Origin: Erythrobacter sp.
GTDB lineage: Bacteria > Pseudomonadota > Alphaproteobacteria > Sphingomonadales > Sphingomonadaceae
NCBI GenBank assembly: GCA_002695185.1
Contig: NZOF01000035.1
Coordinates: 17,573-81,572, forward strand
Reading direction: 5' to 3'
DNA: 64,000 nt
In this document: positions 45,620 through 55,291 of the stretch, one piece after another
How positions within the stretch are numbered: position 1 is the stretch's first letter
How the letters are laid out: the number at the start of each line of letters is the position of its first letter
Program-made: the position numbers and the translations under genes
The notes under the pieces: model-generated
What the model saw: the letters and a program-made list of their open reading frames with translations, nothing else
What the model was told of the DNA's origin: nothing
Database searches by the model: none

Positions 45620-47029
45620 TCAGGCGGAGTAATACATGTCGAATTCCGCCGCACAGGGGGTGGTTTCGACACGCAGGACTTCGTCCCACTTGAGTTCGGT
45701 GTACGCTTCGATCTGATCCTTGGTGAAGACTTCGCCCTTCAGCAGGAATTCGTGATCGGCTTCGAGTGCTTCGAGCGCTTCACGCAGCGAACCACAGACG
45801 GTGGGAACGTCTGCGAGCTCTGCCGGCGGCAGATCGTAGAGGTTTTTGTCCATGGCTTCGCCGGGGTGAATCTTGTTCTGGATCCCGTCGAGACCCGCCA
45901 TGAGCAGCGCTGCATAGGCGAGATAGGGGTTGGCCATCGCATCGGGGAAGCGGAATTCCACGCGCTTCGCCTTGTCGCCCGCACCATAGGGGATGCGGCA
46001 GGATGCCGAACGGTTGCGGGCCGAATAGGCCAGCAGCACGGGCGCTTCGAAGCCAGGCACCAGACGCTTGTAGCTGTTGGTGGTGGGGTTGGTGAAAGCG
46101 TTAAGCGCCTTGGCGTGCTTGATGACGCCGCCGATGTAATAGAGGCAGTTCTCGCTGAGGCCGCCATACTGGTTACCTGCGAAGGTCGGCTTGCCGCCAT
46201 CCCAGATCGACATGTGGGTATGCATGCCCGAACCGTTATCGTCTTTGATCGGCTTGGGCATGAACGTCGCGGTCTTGCCGTAGATATGCGCAACCTGATG
46301 TACGACATACTTGTAGATCTGCATGTTGTCGGCGGTTTCGACCAGAGTGCCGAAGGTGAGGCCGAGTTCATGCTGGGCTGCAGCCACCTCGTGGTGATGC
46401 TTGTCGCAGGGGAGGCCCATTTCCATCATGGTCGAAACCATCTCGCCGCGGATGTCAACGGCGCTGTCCACCGGGGCCACCGGGAAATAGCCGCCCTTTG
46501 CGCGCGGACGGTGGGCGAGGTTGCCGCTTTCATATTCACGGCCCGAATTGGTCGGCAGTTCGATATCGTCGAGGCGATAGCCTGAACCCGCATAGCCATC
46601 TTCGAAGCGGACATCGTCGAACATGAAGAATTCGGCTTCGGGGCCGACATAGATCGTGTCGCCGATGCCGGTCGACTTGAGATAGGCCTCGGCGCGCTTG
46701 GCGGTGGTGCGCGGATCGCGGGCATACCATTCGCCGGTCGAAGGTTCGACGATGTCGCAGAACATGATCATCATCGGTTCGGCGCTGAACGGATCGACAT
46801 AGACGCGCTCCAGATCCGGCTTCAGGATCATGTCGCTTTCGTTGATGACCTTCCAGCCCGCGATCGACGAACCGTCGAACATGAGGCCGTCTTCAAGCTG
46901 GTCTTCATCCAGCGTCGAGGCAACCATGGTGAGGTGCTGCCACTTGCCCTTCGGATCCGTAAACCGGAGGTCGACCCATTCGATTTCTTCGTCCTTGATG
47001 CGTTTCAGGACGTCGTTTGCCTTTGACAT
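45620..47029 (-). CDS. glnA: Glutamine synthetase type I
   Basis: A 469-residue dodecameric GSI that makes glutamine from glutamate, ammonia and ATP. The N-terminal beta-grasp ([19 protein letters not shown]) and latch DGSSIAGW are complete. The catalytic domain shows [33 protein letters not shown] and the substrate loop NRSASCRIP. The adenylylation tyrosine is Y398 in KNLYDLP, so ATase control is expected. glnB lies 69 bases upstream on the same strand, the usual alphaproteobacterial glnBA operon. Confidence 0.97.
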   Translation of the reverse strand: MSKANDVLKRIKDEEIEWVDLRFTDPKGKWQHLTMVASTLDEDQLEDGLMFDGSSIAGWKVINESDMILKPDLERVYVDPFSAEPMMIMFCDIVEPSTGEWYARDPRTTAKRAEAYLKSTGIGDTIYVGPEAEFFMFDDVRFEDGYAGSGYRLDDIELPTNSGREYESGNLAHRPRAKGGYFPVAPVDSAVDIRGEMVSTMMEMGLPCDKHHHEVAAAQHELGLTFGTLVETADNMQIYKYVVHQVAHIYGKTATFMPKPIKDDNGSGMHTHMSIWDGGKPTFAGNQYGGLSENCLYYIGGVIKHAKALNAFTNPTTNSYKRLVPGFEAPVLLAYSARNRSASCRIPYGAGDKAKRVEFRFPDAMANPYLAYAALLMAGLDGIQNKIHPGEAMDKNLYDLPPAELADVPTVCGSLREALEALEADHEFLLKGEVFTKDQIEAYTELKWDEVLRVETTPCAAEFDMYYSA

Positions 47030-47098
47030 GTATTGCCTCCGTTAGGGTTGTTCGTAATGCGCCCGCCGGGCTGGCGGGCATGAAAATTTGGATCGAGA

Positions 47099-47488
<390 letters not shown>

Positions 47489-47512
47489 TCATGTCATGTT
47501 TCGCGCGACGTT

Positions 47513-47527
47513 CCAAGAAACGTGCCA
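47513..47527 (-). promoter_or_regulatory. Possible sigma-54 (-24/-12) promoter of glnBA
   Basis: Read on the minus strand, TGGCACGTTTCTTGG matches TGGCAC-N5-TTGC except that the -12 element ends in GG rather than GC. It starts about 90 bases and ends 76 bases before the glnB ATG, a sensible distance. I could not find a clear NtrC site further upstream. Confidence 0.4.
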
Positions 47528-47604
47528 ATCGGGAAAACGGCGAAAGTGCGTGGAGCAGTTCGATCAAGCCGCTGAGGCGTGCTCAAAAACTGCCCGCCGG
47601 TTGC

Positions 47605-48549
47605 CTATTTCGTAGGCACTTTAAGCTTCAGGCCGGACGTTTCTGGAAGCCCGCAAAGAAGGTTCAGGTTCTGCACGGCTGCCCCGCTCGCCCCTTTGCC
47701 CAGATTGTCGAGCCGCGCCACGAGGCGCGCGTGCCAACCGCCTTCATTGCCGAAGACGAATAGGTCCATGCCATCATCCGGCTCAGCATCCCTCTCGAGC
47801 ACGAGTTCAGCCAATTTACCCTCGGAATGGACATGCACCACCTCCGAGCCAGCATAAAAGTCGGCCAGAGCTTCGCGGAGTGCATCGGCGTGCGGTTCAT
47901 CGCGCATGGCGCCAAGATGAAGCGGCACTTCCACGATCATGCCGCGATAGGCCGGCACGACAGCCGGTGCGAAAAGCACGGGATGCTCCAGCCCTGCATG
48001 CGCCTTCATTTCAGGCAAATGCTTGTGGTTCAGATCGTAACCATAGGCACGAAAGCCTGGCGCCTCACCGGTTTCATACCGTTCGATCAGCGACTTGCCG
48101 CCGCCCGAATAGCCGCTCACAGCGTTGACGGTGTAGGGCCAGTCCGCTGGCAGAATACCTGCCTTAACAAGCGGGGCAACAAGCCCGATAAAGCCGGTGG
48201 GATAACAGCCGGGATTGCTAACCCTGCGCGCATCGGCCACCCGTTCTTTGCCCACAAGTTCGGGAAAGCCATAGCACCAACCTTCGGTCGTGCGGTGCGC
48301 GCTCGATGCGTCGATGACCCTCGTGCCGCTGCTCGGATCAATCAGCTCCACTGCTTCGCGAGCCGCGTCATCCGGGAGGCAGAGAATGGCAATGTCGGCT
48401 TCATTCAATGCTTCGCGCCGCGCTGCGGCGTCCTTGCGGCGATCATCGTCGAGCGTGATCAGCGAGAACTCGCTGCGCGGGGCCAGCCTTTCGGCTATTT
48501 CGAGTCCGGTTGTCCCTGCCGCCCCGTCAATGAAGACACTATGCGTCAT
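47605..48549 (-). CDS. argC: N-acetyl-gamma-glutamyl-phosphate reductase (type 2)
   Basis: A 314-residue enzyme reducing N-acetylglutamyl-phosphate with NADPH in arginine synthesis. The nucleotide motif is FIDGAAGTTGLEIAERL, and the catalytic Cys is in SNPGCYPTGFIG. The length and missing insert identify the shorter type 2. The start at 48549 lies inside the end of the preceding small gene (11-base overlap), which is therefore coupled to argC. Confidence 0.93.
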   Translation of the reverse strand: MTHSVFIDGAAGTTGLEIAERLAPRSEFSLITLDDDRRKDAAARREALNEADIAILCLPDDAAREAVELIDPSSGTRVIDASSAHRTTEGWCYGFPELVGKERVADARRVSNPGCYPTGFIGLVAPLVKAGILPADWPYTVNAVSGYSGGGKSLIERYETGEAPGFRAYGYDLNHKHLPEMKAHAGLEHPVLFAPAVVPAYRGMIVEVPLHLGAMRDEPHADALREALADFYAGSEVVHVHSEGKLAELVLERDAEPDDGMDLFVFGNEGGWHARLVARLDNLGKGASGAAVQNLNLLCGLPETSGLKLKVPTK

Positions 48550-48892
48550 CGGCTGGAACCAGTGCGGCCGAGCGCGTATAGCCACTGGGACCTTCGGGGC
48601 CGGCGGTAATCCAGACCCAGTCGCCCTCACAGTCGAGCAATTCAACGGCGGATCCGGCGGTTAGCGTAGCGCCCTCTTCAGCATCGTCACGAGAATTAAG
48701 CTTCAGCGTCACATCTCGATCGGCAAGGGTGCGTTTGAGCGGAATCACGTAATGTGCGGCGAGGTAACCGTTGGCGAGCGCGATATGCGCCAGGTCGCCG
48801 CGAAGCGGAAGCGTGCCGGGCGCGGGTTTGCTTATCGGGCCTTTCAGGCCGACAATGCCGGTGGGTAAATTGTATTCGGCCGCAGCGCTCAC
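48539..48892 (-). CDS. Small protein with SH3-like fold, precedes argC
   Basis: A 117-residue protein; the C-terminal half (about 65-112, TLTAGSAVELLDCEGDWVWI then GYTRSAAL) looks like a bacterial SH3 domain. The N-terminal half (GLKGPISKPAPGTLPLRGDLAHIALANGYL) is found in front of it in a pattern I cannot name. It starts with GTG, with AAGGGA eight bases upstream. Its 3' end overlaps argC by 11 bases. No signal peptide is evident. Confidence 0.75.
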   Translation of the reverse strand: MSAAAEYNLPTGIVGLKGPISKPAPGTLPLRGDLAHIALANGYLAAHYVIPLKRTLADRDVTLKLNSRDDAEEGATLTAGSAVELLDCEGDWVWITAGPEGPSGYTRSAALVPADDA

Positions 48893-48962
48893 GTATCGGT
48901 CCCTTGTTGCAATCGCGAGCGCTTAACCCCGTAGTGCCTGCGGGGCAAGCTTGCCGCCCTCA

Positions 48963-50351
48963 CTATGACGACGTGAACCGCTTCTGGAGCATGTGCCACG
49001 CGGCGCGCAACCCATATGCATCACCGCCCTTCGGTCGGCCGGGTTTGGCTGCAGGACGCCATGCAAACGTGTCGAAATGGGCCCAATCAAGCCCATCGCC
49101 AACGAACTTATCGAGGAACAGTCCTGCCACGCTTGCGCCCGCAAAGGAATTGCCATGAGCATTGTTCGTATCGGCGATTTCCGATTGGAGCCACTCCACA
49201 TAAGCTTCCGGAAGAGGCAGTCGCCAAGGTTCGTCATCGACCGTTTTGCCGGCCTCGATCAGCGCAGCGGCAGTCTCGTCCCGGCGAGTCATGAGCGCGG
49301 GATAATCGGGACCCAAAGCGACACGCGCCGCACCGGTAAGCGTGGCGAAGTCGATGATCAGTTCGGGCTTTTCCTCGCTGGCGCGGGTAAGGGCATCACC
49401 GAGGATGAGCCTGCCCTCGGCATCGGTATTGCCGATTTCCACGGTCAGGCCCTTACGTGACTTGAGCACGTCGCCGGGCCTGAAACTATTTCCTGAAATG
49501 GCGTTTTCTACCGCAGGCACGAGCAAATGCAGGCGAACGGGAAGCTTTGCCCCCATCACGAGGCGCGCCAGAGCGATAGCATGCGCCGCGCCACCCATAT
49601 CTTTCTTCATCAGCAGCATGCCGGACGAATTCTTCACATCCAGCCCGCCTGAGTCGAAACAAACGCCTTTACCGACAATCGCGAGTACCGGATCGCTCTC
49701 CTTGCCCCAGGTCAGGTGCATAATACGAGGCGCATGGTGCCGCGCCGCGGCACGCCCGACAGCATGGACCATTGGGAAATCCTGCTCCAATTGATCGCCG
49801 CGCGTGACCGACAGTTTTCCGCCGTACTCTTTCGCCAGTCGCTCGCACTGGTCCTCCAGCGCGGCGGGGCCCATGTCTTCGGCAGGCGTATTCACCAGAT
49901 CGCGAACGAGACACACAGCCTGCGCCTCGGCCATGGCGGCGTCGATCTTTTTCGCTTCTTTGGTCAGAAGAATGCGCGGGCCGGTCGGCTTGTCGGGCTT
50001 CTTGTAGCGTGTGAATGCGTATTGCGCAGTCTGCCAGCCATGCATGGCGGGGCCGGGTTCACGCTTGTCTAAACGATAGGTGCCTTCGGGCAGCTGTTCG
50101 GCCAGTTTTGCCAGGCACCAGCTGGAAAGTTCTTCGGGATTGGCCACGCCACCGACCGCGAACCAATCATCGCCATCTGGTACGATGCCCACCTGATATC
50201 CGCTTCCGTCGAATTTCTGGCCGTCGAGTGCCGCACGCTGTCCTGTGGACAGGCTTTTTTCCCATTCAGGAAATCCCTCCCTGTTGACGAGAAATATGGG
50301 GACAGCCTGCTGTCCGCTGTCCGCCTGAATTAGGTCGGCTTTGTCGGCCAT
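48963..50351 (-). CDS. Leucyl aminopeptidase family protein (M17)
   Basis: A 462-residue M17 metallopeptidase that removes N-terminal residues from peptides. The two-zinc site is visible in GKGVCFDSGGLDVK, LLMKKDMGGAAHA and the signature NTDAEGRLILGDAL. The regulatory N-terminal domain is shorter than in E. coli PepA, with a total of about 460 rather than 500 residues. The start at 50351 (MADKAD) is preferred to longer frames. It diverges from a lipoprotein gene 44 bases away. Confidence 0.92.
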   Translation of the reverse strand: MADKADLIQADSGQQAVPIFLVNREGFPEWEKSLSTGQRAALDGQKFDGSGYQVGIVPDGDDWFAVGGVANPEELSSWCLAKLAEQLPEGTYRLDKREPGPAMHGWQTAQYAFTRYKKPDKPTGPRILLTKEAKKIDAAMAEAQAVCLVRDLVNTPAEDMGPAALEDQCERLAKEYGGKLSVTRGDQLEQDFPMVHAVGRAAARHHAPRIMHLTWGKESDPVLAIVGKGVCFDSGGLDVKNSSGMLLMKKDMGGAAHAIALARLVMGAKLPVRLHLLVPAVENAISGNSFRPGDVLKSRKGLTVEIGNTDAEGRLILGDALTRASEEKPELIIDFATLTGAARVALGPDYPALMTRRDETAAALIEAGKTVDDEPWRLPLPEAYVEWLQSEIADTNNAHGNSFAGASVAGLFLDKFVGDGLDWAHFDTFAWRPAAKPGRPKGGDAYGLRAAWHMLQKRFTSS

Positions 50352-50395
50352 GTTAGTTTTCTTCCGATTAATCTTTCTGGTGCCAAGGTAATTCC

Positions 50396-51223
50396 ATGCA
50401 CAAGTCTCTGTTCCTGATTTCCCTGGCACTGTCGAGCGCTGCCTGTTCACAGTCGGGTAGCGATGCCGCCGCTCCGGTCGAAGCCATGAATGCGCGGGCG
50501 GACACACCGCCGACGCCGCAGCCACCCGAAGTGCCGGCGGCAAAGGCTACAAATTTCGAAGACAATTCCGAAGATGACGACGGGTCTCGTACCTTTGCCT
50601 ACAGCTGGCCTGCGGCAGTCAACCGGATACCCGAACTGCAAGCGCGCTTCGCAGCTGATCGCGACGAGCAGCTGGCCGAACAGAAAGACGATTGGCAGGA
50701 AGCCATTCAGGATTCCCCGGTAGATTGCGGGGCCTGCAGGAACCGCGCCTTCGAGAAAGAATGGAAGGTGGTTGCCGACCTTGAGAATTGGCTGAGCCTT
50801 TCGGCCAGCTTTTATGATTTCTTGGGGGGTGCGCATGGCAACCACGGGAAGAGCTCGCTGATCTGGGATCGAAAAGCGAAACGCGCCGTGGAGGGCGTCG
50901 AAATGTTCAATTCCCCCGTCGCGCTCGAAACAGCACTGGGAGCTAAGCTTTGTAATGCTCTGGATCGAGAGCGCTCGAAACGGCGCGGAGAAGCCGTAAC
51001 ACGGGATGGAGAATGGTCGACCGATTGCCCCGGGATCGACGAAGCGACGGTGTTGGTCGGTTCATCCAACGGGAAAACTTTCGAGCGTATCGGCATTTAT
51101 TACGGTCCCTATGTCGCCGGAGCTTATGCCGAGGGTGATTACGAACTGGATTTCCCGGTAACCGCTTCCATTCTGGATGCCGTAAAACCGGAATTTGCAA
51201 GCGCGTTTAGCGTTACCAGCTAG
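50396..51223 (+). CDS. DUF4163/DUF3298-domain lipoprotein
   Basis: A 275-residue protein with a lipoprotein signal (LISLALSSAACSQSG) and a Pro/Ala-rich spacer. A domain of the DUF4163 plus DUF3298 type (RsiV-like, about 60-275) is recognised by YSWPAAVNRIPELQARF, SASFYDFLGGAHGNHG and YYGPYVAGAYAEGDYELDFPV. Function is unknown; RsiV relatives bind lysozyme, but that is not implied here. It precedes map by 41 bases. Confidence 0.8.
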   Translation: MHKSLFLISLALSSAACSQSGSDAAAPVEAMNARADTPPTPQPPEVPAAKATNFEDNSEDDDGSRTFAYSWPAAVNRIPELQARFAADRDEQLAEQKDDWQEAIQDSPVDCGACRNRAFEKEWKVVADLENWLSLSASFYDFLGGAHGNHGKSSLIWDRKAKRAVEGVEMFNSPVALETALGAKLCNALDRERSKRRGEAVTRDGEWSTDCPGIDEATVLVGSSNGKTFERIGIYYGPYVAGAYAEGDYELDFPVTASILDAVKPEFASAFSVTS

Positions 51224-51264
51224 AACTCTCGCAATTTCGCGCCGAAATCATTAAGTGAGCCCAC

Positions 51265-52092
51265 ATGACCGAATATCAGGTAATCGACAGCGAACAGACC
51301 GTCTATCGTGATGGCACCATCAAGCTTCATGGGCCCGAAGGTTTCGAGGGAATGCGAAAGGCCGGCAGGCTCGCCGCTGAAATCCTCGACGAACTCACGG
51401 ACCTGGTCCAGCCAGGGGTAACGACCGGCCAGATCGACGACAAAGTGCGCGAAATGACGCTGGATGCCGGTGCCGTGCCTGCCACGATGGGGTATCGCGG
51501 CTATGCACACAGCTGCTGTACGTCCATCAACCATGTGATTTGCCATGGCATTCCGTCCGACAAGGCGCTGAAGGATGGTGATATCGTGAATATCGATGTC
51601 ACGCCTCTGCTCGATGGCTGGCATGGCGACACCAGCCGCATGTTCTACGCTGGCGAACCCGCGTTGAAAGCTCGGAAGCTGGTCGATGTGACCTACGAAT
51701 GTCTGATGCTTGGTATTGAGGCCGCAAGCCAGCCTGGCGCACGGCTTGGTGACATCGGTGCAGTGATCGAAGCCCATGCAAAGTCGCATAGATATGGCGT
51801 GGTGCAGGAATTTTGTGGGCATGGCGTGGGCCGGTTGTTCCATGATGCACCCGAAGTGATCCACACCGGTCGTAAAGGCACCGGTCCGCTGCTCAAGCCG
51901 GGAATGTTTTTCACCATCGAACCGATGATCAATCTTGGCCGGCCCAATGCCAAGATGCTCAATGACGGCTGGACTGCAGTGACGCGCGATAAATCGCTGT
52001 CGGCGCAGTTCGAACATTCGATCGCCATCACCGAAGACGGCGTGGAAATCTTTACCGAAAGCCCCAAGGGCCTGCACCAACCCCCTTATTGA
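51265..52092 (+). CDS. map: Methionine aminopeptidase type I
   Basis: A 275-residue M24 enzyme that removes initiator methionine. Metal ligands are seen in IVNIDVTPLLDGWHGD (two Asp), the His in FCGHGVGRLFHDAPEV, and Glu in FFTIEPMI and SIAITEDGVEIF. The N-terminal extension before the catalytic fold (MTEYQVIDSEQTVYRDG) is the one usual in alphaproteobacteria. Confidence 0.96.
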   Translation: MTEYQVIDSEQTVYRDGTIKLHGPEGFEGMRKAGRLAAEILDELTDLVQPGVTTGQIDDKVREMTLDAGAVPATMGYRGYAHSCCTSINHVICHGIPSDKALKDGDIVNIDVTPLLDGWHGDTSRMFYAGEPALKARKLVDVTYECLMLGIEAASQPGARLGDIGAVIEAHAKSHRYGVVQEFCGHGVGRLFHDAPEVIHTGRKGTGPLLKPGMFFTIEPMINLGRPNAKMLNDGWTAVTRDKSLSAQFEHSIAITEDGVEIFTESPKGLHQPPY

Positions 52093-52116
52093 TTTCGGCG
52101 GCGCTCCTTGGGGTGA

Positions 52117-52767
52117 CTATTCCCTGGACGCTCTCAGTGCTGCTCCGGCAGCAAAGGGCGCGAGGGCTACTAGCCCCATACTTATAGCCGCCGTTAGCAT
52201 GAGACCGGAACTGTCAGGCCGCGCCAAGGCGCCCGCTCCAAAAATGAGCAGCGGAACGGCAAGTGGAATGACCATTAGTCCGGCCAGCGCCGCGCCGCCC
52301 CGCATGGTTGCGGTTAGCGCCGCCACGGCGAGACCCACGGCAGCCAGGCCGGGCGTTCCTGCCAGCAGTCCGAGCAGGACTGTCTGTGTGGTTCCTTGTG
52401 ACAAGCCAAGCAGCGCTGCCGCTGGCAATGTGGCAAGAAGGAGCAATGGCGCGAAGGCGAGCCAGTGAGCCAGCAAGCGAATGGCCATCACCAGTTCCTC
52501 GCTGATACCGCGCAGATGCAATTGATCGAATACGCCTGCGTCGAGGTCAGCTGACACCAGTTTCTCCAATGGCAAGATCGCGGCCAAAAGCGCTGCCACC
52601 CAAATGACACCGCCTCCGGTCCGAGCCAGGATCTGCGCATCGGGTCCGACGGCAAAAGGGTAAAGCATCGCCACGGCCAGGAAGAAGAGCAACGGCAAAA
52701 CGCCTCCGCCGCTCCCCCCGGGGAGCAACAAGGCAAGATCCCGGCGCAGCAGGGCGAGGGCGCTCAT
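52117..52767 (-). CDS. ccmB: Heme exporter protein CcmB
   Basis: A 216-residue six-helix membrane protein of the ABC exporter used in cytochrome c maturation. The N-terminal LLRRDLALLLPGGSGGGVLPLLFFLAVAMLYPFAVGPD is the CcmB signature, followed by LLAAILPLEKLVSADLDAGVFDQL. Its start overlaps the ccmA stop by four bases (ATGA). No ccmC-I gene is adjacent. Confidence 0.94.
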   Translation of the reverse strand: MSALALLRRDLALLLPGGSGGGVLPLLFFLAVAMLYPFAVGPDAQILARTGGGVIWVAALLAAILPLEKLVSADLDAGVFDQLHLRGISEELVMAIRLLAHWLAFAPLLLLATLPAAALLGLSQGTTQTVLLGLLAGTPGLAAVGLAVAALTATMRGGAALAGLMVIPLAVPLLIFGAGALARPDSSGLMLTAAISMGLVALAPFAAGAALRASRE

Positions 52768-53348
52768 CCTGCAAAACTCTCCATGGCAATTGTCTTCCCT
52801 TTAAGCGCGATCTGCTGGTGCGAGGCGACCACAACAATTCCGCCCGCACCACAGTGCTGCTCCACCAGCATTTCCACTGCGCTTTGGGCTTGCTTGTCGA
52901 GGCCGTTCAAGGGTTCGTCCAGCAGCCAGATCGGGCAGTTCCGATTGAGAAGGCGAGCGAGTGCTGCGCGTTTCTTTTGCCCGGTGGATAGATATCGCAC
53001 CGGCACGTCCAGCAGGGGCTCGAGCTGGAGTAAATCTTGCCCTCGATCCCGCTTTCCATCCCGGCAGCCGTCCAGCCGCTCCCAGAAGGCGAGCGCCTTG
53101 CCGAGAGGCTGATTCATGTCGAATGCGAGCCGCTCGTCCACCAGGCCGATCGCGCCCTCTGCCGATACTTCGCCTGCAAACGGGCGCGCCAGCCCGGCCA
53201 GAATACGCATAAGGCTCGACTTACCGATCCCGTTTGCACCGGTGATATGAATTGCATCCCCGCTGACACAATTCATCGACAGGCCCTTGAAGAGCAGCCT
53301 CTCGCCCTTGCGGCAGGCGATATCAATTGCAGTCAGCTGCGCTTGCAT
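52764..53348 (-). CDS. ccmA: Heme exporter ATP-binding protein CcmA
   Basis: A 194-residue ABC ATPase. Walker A is [12 protein letters not shown], the signature is [15 protein letters not shown], Walker B is [12 protein letters not shown] and the switch His is in VASHQQ. It drives CcmB in cytochrome c biogenesis. The ATG at 53348 ([10 protein letters not shown]) fits the family start; longer frames upstream run into phhB antisense. Confidence 0.94.
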   Translation of the reverse strand: MQAQLTAIDIACRKGERLLFKGLSMNCVSGDAIHITGANGIGKSSLMRILAGLARPFAGEVSAEGAIGLVDERLAFDMNQPLGKALAFWERLDGCRDGKRDRGQDLLQLEPLLDVPVRYLSTGQKKRAALARLLNRNCPIWLLDEPLNGLDKQAQSAVEMLVEQHCGAGGIVVVASHQQIALKGKTIAMESFAG

Positions 53349-53403
53349 GGGCGGCAGCGATAGGCAAAAGGCGCGGGCACGACAAGCAAGAGAGGATTCG
53401 CGC

Positions 53404-53694
53404 ATGGCCGTCGATGAACTGACCCCTGAGGAACGTGACAGCTGGCTGAGGGCGCTACCGAAATGGTCGCTCTCACGAGAGGGCAAGGCAATCCAGCGTG
53501 CTTTCGAATTCGCAGATTTTGCAGAAGCGTTCGCCTTCATGACACGGATCGCGATCATCGCTGAGAAGCGCGACCATCATCCAGAGTGGTTCAATGTTTA
53601 CAATGAGGTCGAAATAACTTTGACCACTCACGATGCAGGCGGACTCAGCCTGCGCGACGTGAACATGGCCAAAAAGATCGACAAGCTGGTGTAA
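53404..53694 (+). CDS. phhB: 4a-hydroxytetrahydrobiopterin (pterin-4a-carbinolamine) dehydratase
   Basis: A 96-residue protein of full family length. The catalytic motif is [18 protein letters not shown] with the conserved His pair, and [21 protein letters not shown] follows. It regenerates the pterin cofactor of phenylalanine hydroxylase; no hydroxylase gene lies nearby. It is divergent from ccmA. Confidence 0.94.
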   Translation: MAVDELTPEERDSWLRALPKWSLSREGKAIQRAFEFADFAEAFAFMTRIAIIAEKRDHHPEWFNVYNEVEITLTTHDAGGLSLRDVNMAKKIDKLV

Positions 53695-53699
53695 GCTGG

Positions 53700-53751
53700 G
53701 GCGGCGTGTTGGCCGGATGCTGTTAAGCTTTATCCGGAGATCTTCGCCGCC
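53700..53751. repeat. Nested inverted repeat between convergent genes
   Basis: An outer pair GGCGGCG/CGCCGCC (53700-53706, 53745-53751) encloses an inner pair CCGGAT/ATCCGG (53713-53718, 53732-53737). It lies between the stops of phhB and the short-chain dehydrogenase. No T-run follows, so a terminator role is only possible. Confidence 0.4.
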
Positions 53752-53764
53752 GCCTAATGATAGT

Positions 53765-54571
53765 CTAGCGCCCGAGTGGTCGCGATGCTGAGCGGGTCTG
53801 CTTGCGAAGCCTTCCCGGCAGCCAACGGGCTCCGAAAGCGAGCCTCTTCGCGGTCTTGCCGACCGTGGTATGGAGCCTTTCTCCGTGAACCGCATCCCAG
53901 GCGGCTTTCGCTACTTCCTCAACCGGGGTTATTTCCAGGCCTGCATCGGTCACCCGGGTGCGGATCCGGTCATTGCTAGCGGCATTGGAGTTGTGATCCA
54001 GCAACGGAGTATCGATGAAGCTGGGCATGATCGATCGGACCTTGATTCCTTCCTTCGCCCATTCCGCATCGAGGCTTTCGGTGATCGCCCGTACGCCGAA
54101 TTTGGTGGCGGAATAGACGCTCGCTCCGGGTGTTCCATATAATCCCGCCGCACTTGCAGTGTTGAGCAAGCAGGACCCCGGTGCGGTTTGCTTGAGGTGA
54201 GAATACGCCGCTTGAGCGCCGAAAAGCACGCCCTTCAAATTAATGTCGAGGCAGCGTGTAATCTCCATTTCGCTGTTGTCGATCAAAGGACCGGCAAGCG
54301 GAATGCCAGCGTTATTGGCAACAATATCTATCCGGCCGCCAGCTGCGGTCGAAAACCCGTCCAAAGCGCGGTCCCACTCGGCCCGATCACGAACGTCGAA
54401 TGTCTGCTGAAAGACGAAACCATGCCCGACCATATCGAGCGTTTCCCGCATACCGGCCTCGTCGATATCTCCGATCCCGACAAAATAGTCCCGCTGACCG
54501 AAATAAAGCGCAATGGCGCGGCCGATCCCGGATGCGCCGCCAGTGATGAAGATAGCTTTGCGCTGGCTCAA
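53765..54571 (-). CDS. Short-chain dehydrogenase/reductase
   Basis: A 268-residue classical SDR with FITGGASGIGRAIALYFG (about 7-24), NNAG (about 87), the catalytic Ser in NTASAAG and YSATKFGVRAI. Acidic residues after the second strand (GIGDIDEAGM) suggest NAD rather than NADP. The substrate is unknown; a C-terminal basic tail (RKQTRSASRPLGR) extends beyond the fold. It lies 15 bases downstream of the DNA glycosylase gene on the same strand. Confidence 0.88.
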   Translation of the reverse strand: MSQRKAIFITGGASGIGRAIALYFGQRDYFVGIGDIDEAGMRETLDMVGHGFVFQQTFDVRDRAEWDRALDGFSTAAGGRIDIVANNAGIPLAGPLIDNSEMEITRCLDINLKGVLFGAQAAYSHLKQTAPGSCLLNTASAAGLYGTPGASVYSATKFGVRAITESLDAEWAKEGIKVRSIMPSFIDTPLLDHNSNAASNDRIRTRVTDAGLEITPVEEVAKAAWDAVHGERLHTTVGKTAKRLAFGARWLPGRLRKQTRSASRPLGR

Positions 54572-54586
54572 AGAATCTCTCCCAAT

Positions 54587-55204
54587 CTATAATGCCGGAT
54601 CCGCATAGGCATGCCAGGTGAAGATAGCCATCGCCCCGCGATGCGGCCTCCACTTTTCAGCCAATGCGCGTGTTTCTTTCTCGCTCGGACGGTTGTCGAG
54701 ATTCAGCAATTTACCGCAAGCGATCTGGACAGCGAGATCGCCCGCGGGCCAGATGTCCGGTCGGCCTTCGGCAAAAAGCAGGTAGATTTCCGCAGACCAG
54801 CGGCCGATGCCCTTGATGCGGGTCAGTTTTTCAATAGCTGCCTCATCATCAGAGGGAAGGTCTTCAAGGTCGATTTCTCCGCTGACGACCAACTCGCACA
54901 GTGACCGCGCGTAGCCTTGTTTCTGCCGTGACAGACCGCAAGCGCGCAGGGTATCGAAATCACGAGCGAGCAATTCTGCGGCGAGCATTTCGTCGCCAAG
55001 TTCGCTCTCCAGCTTGCTCCATACTGACGATGCCGCAGCGACGCTGACTTGCTGGCCCACAATCGTTCTCAAAAGCGTGCGATATCCCGTTTCTCGAATG
55101 CGTTCTTCGGGATAGCCTACGCGGTCTATCGCCGCTGCAACCTGTGGATCATTTTTGGCAACTTCATCGAGATGGGCGCGGATTGTCGCTGTCGTAAGAC
55201 CCAT
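54587..55204 (-). CDS. HhH-GPD DNA glycosylase, AlkA/3-methyladenine type
   Basis: A 205-residue base-excision repair glycosylase. The helix-hairpin-helix is LTRIKGIGRWSAEIYLLFA, and the catalytic aspartate follows in RPDIWPAGDLAVQ. It lacks the four-cysteine cluster of Nth and the N-terminal domain of E. coli AlkA, so it is the short AlkA2/MagI-like form. I chose ATG at 55204 (MGLTTATIRAHL). The open frame continues far upstream across the ferredoxin and cysK genes, but that part is antisense. Confidence 0.9.
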   Translation of the reverse strand: MGLTTATIRAHLDEVAKNDPQVAAAIDRVGYPEERIRETGYRTLLRTIVGQQVSVAAASSVWSKLESELGDEMLAAELLARDFDTLRACGLSRQKQGYARSLCELVVSGEIDLEDLPSDDEAAIEKLTRIKGIGRWSAEIYLLFAEGRPDIWPAGDLAVQIACGKLLNLDNRPSEKETRALAEKWRPHRGAMAIFTWHAYADPAL

Positions 55205-55291
55205 GGCTTTGCTTGCCTTCCTGCCCCGGTTTGAATAGCAGCCACTCGCATAGGGCCCGCGTTGCGGGCATGGCAATACAGGATACGAGCG

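Noticed and set aside
45314..46585. A 423-residue plus-strand open frame
   Set aside because: It is antisense to glnA and part of the PilZ gene; no motif is present.
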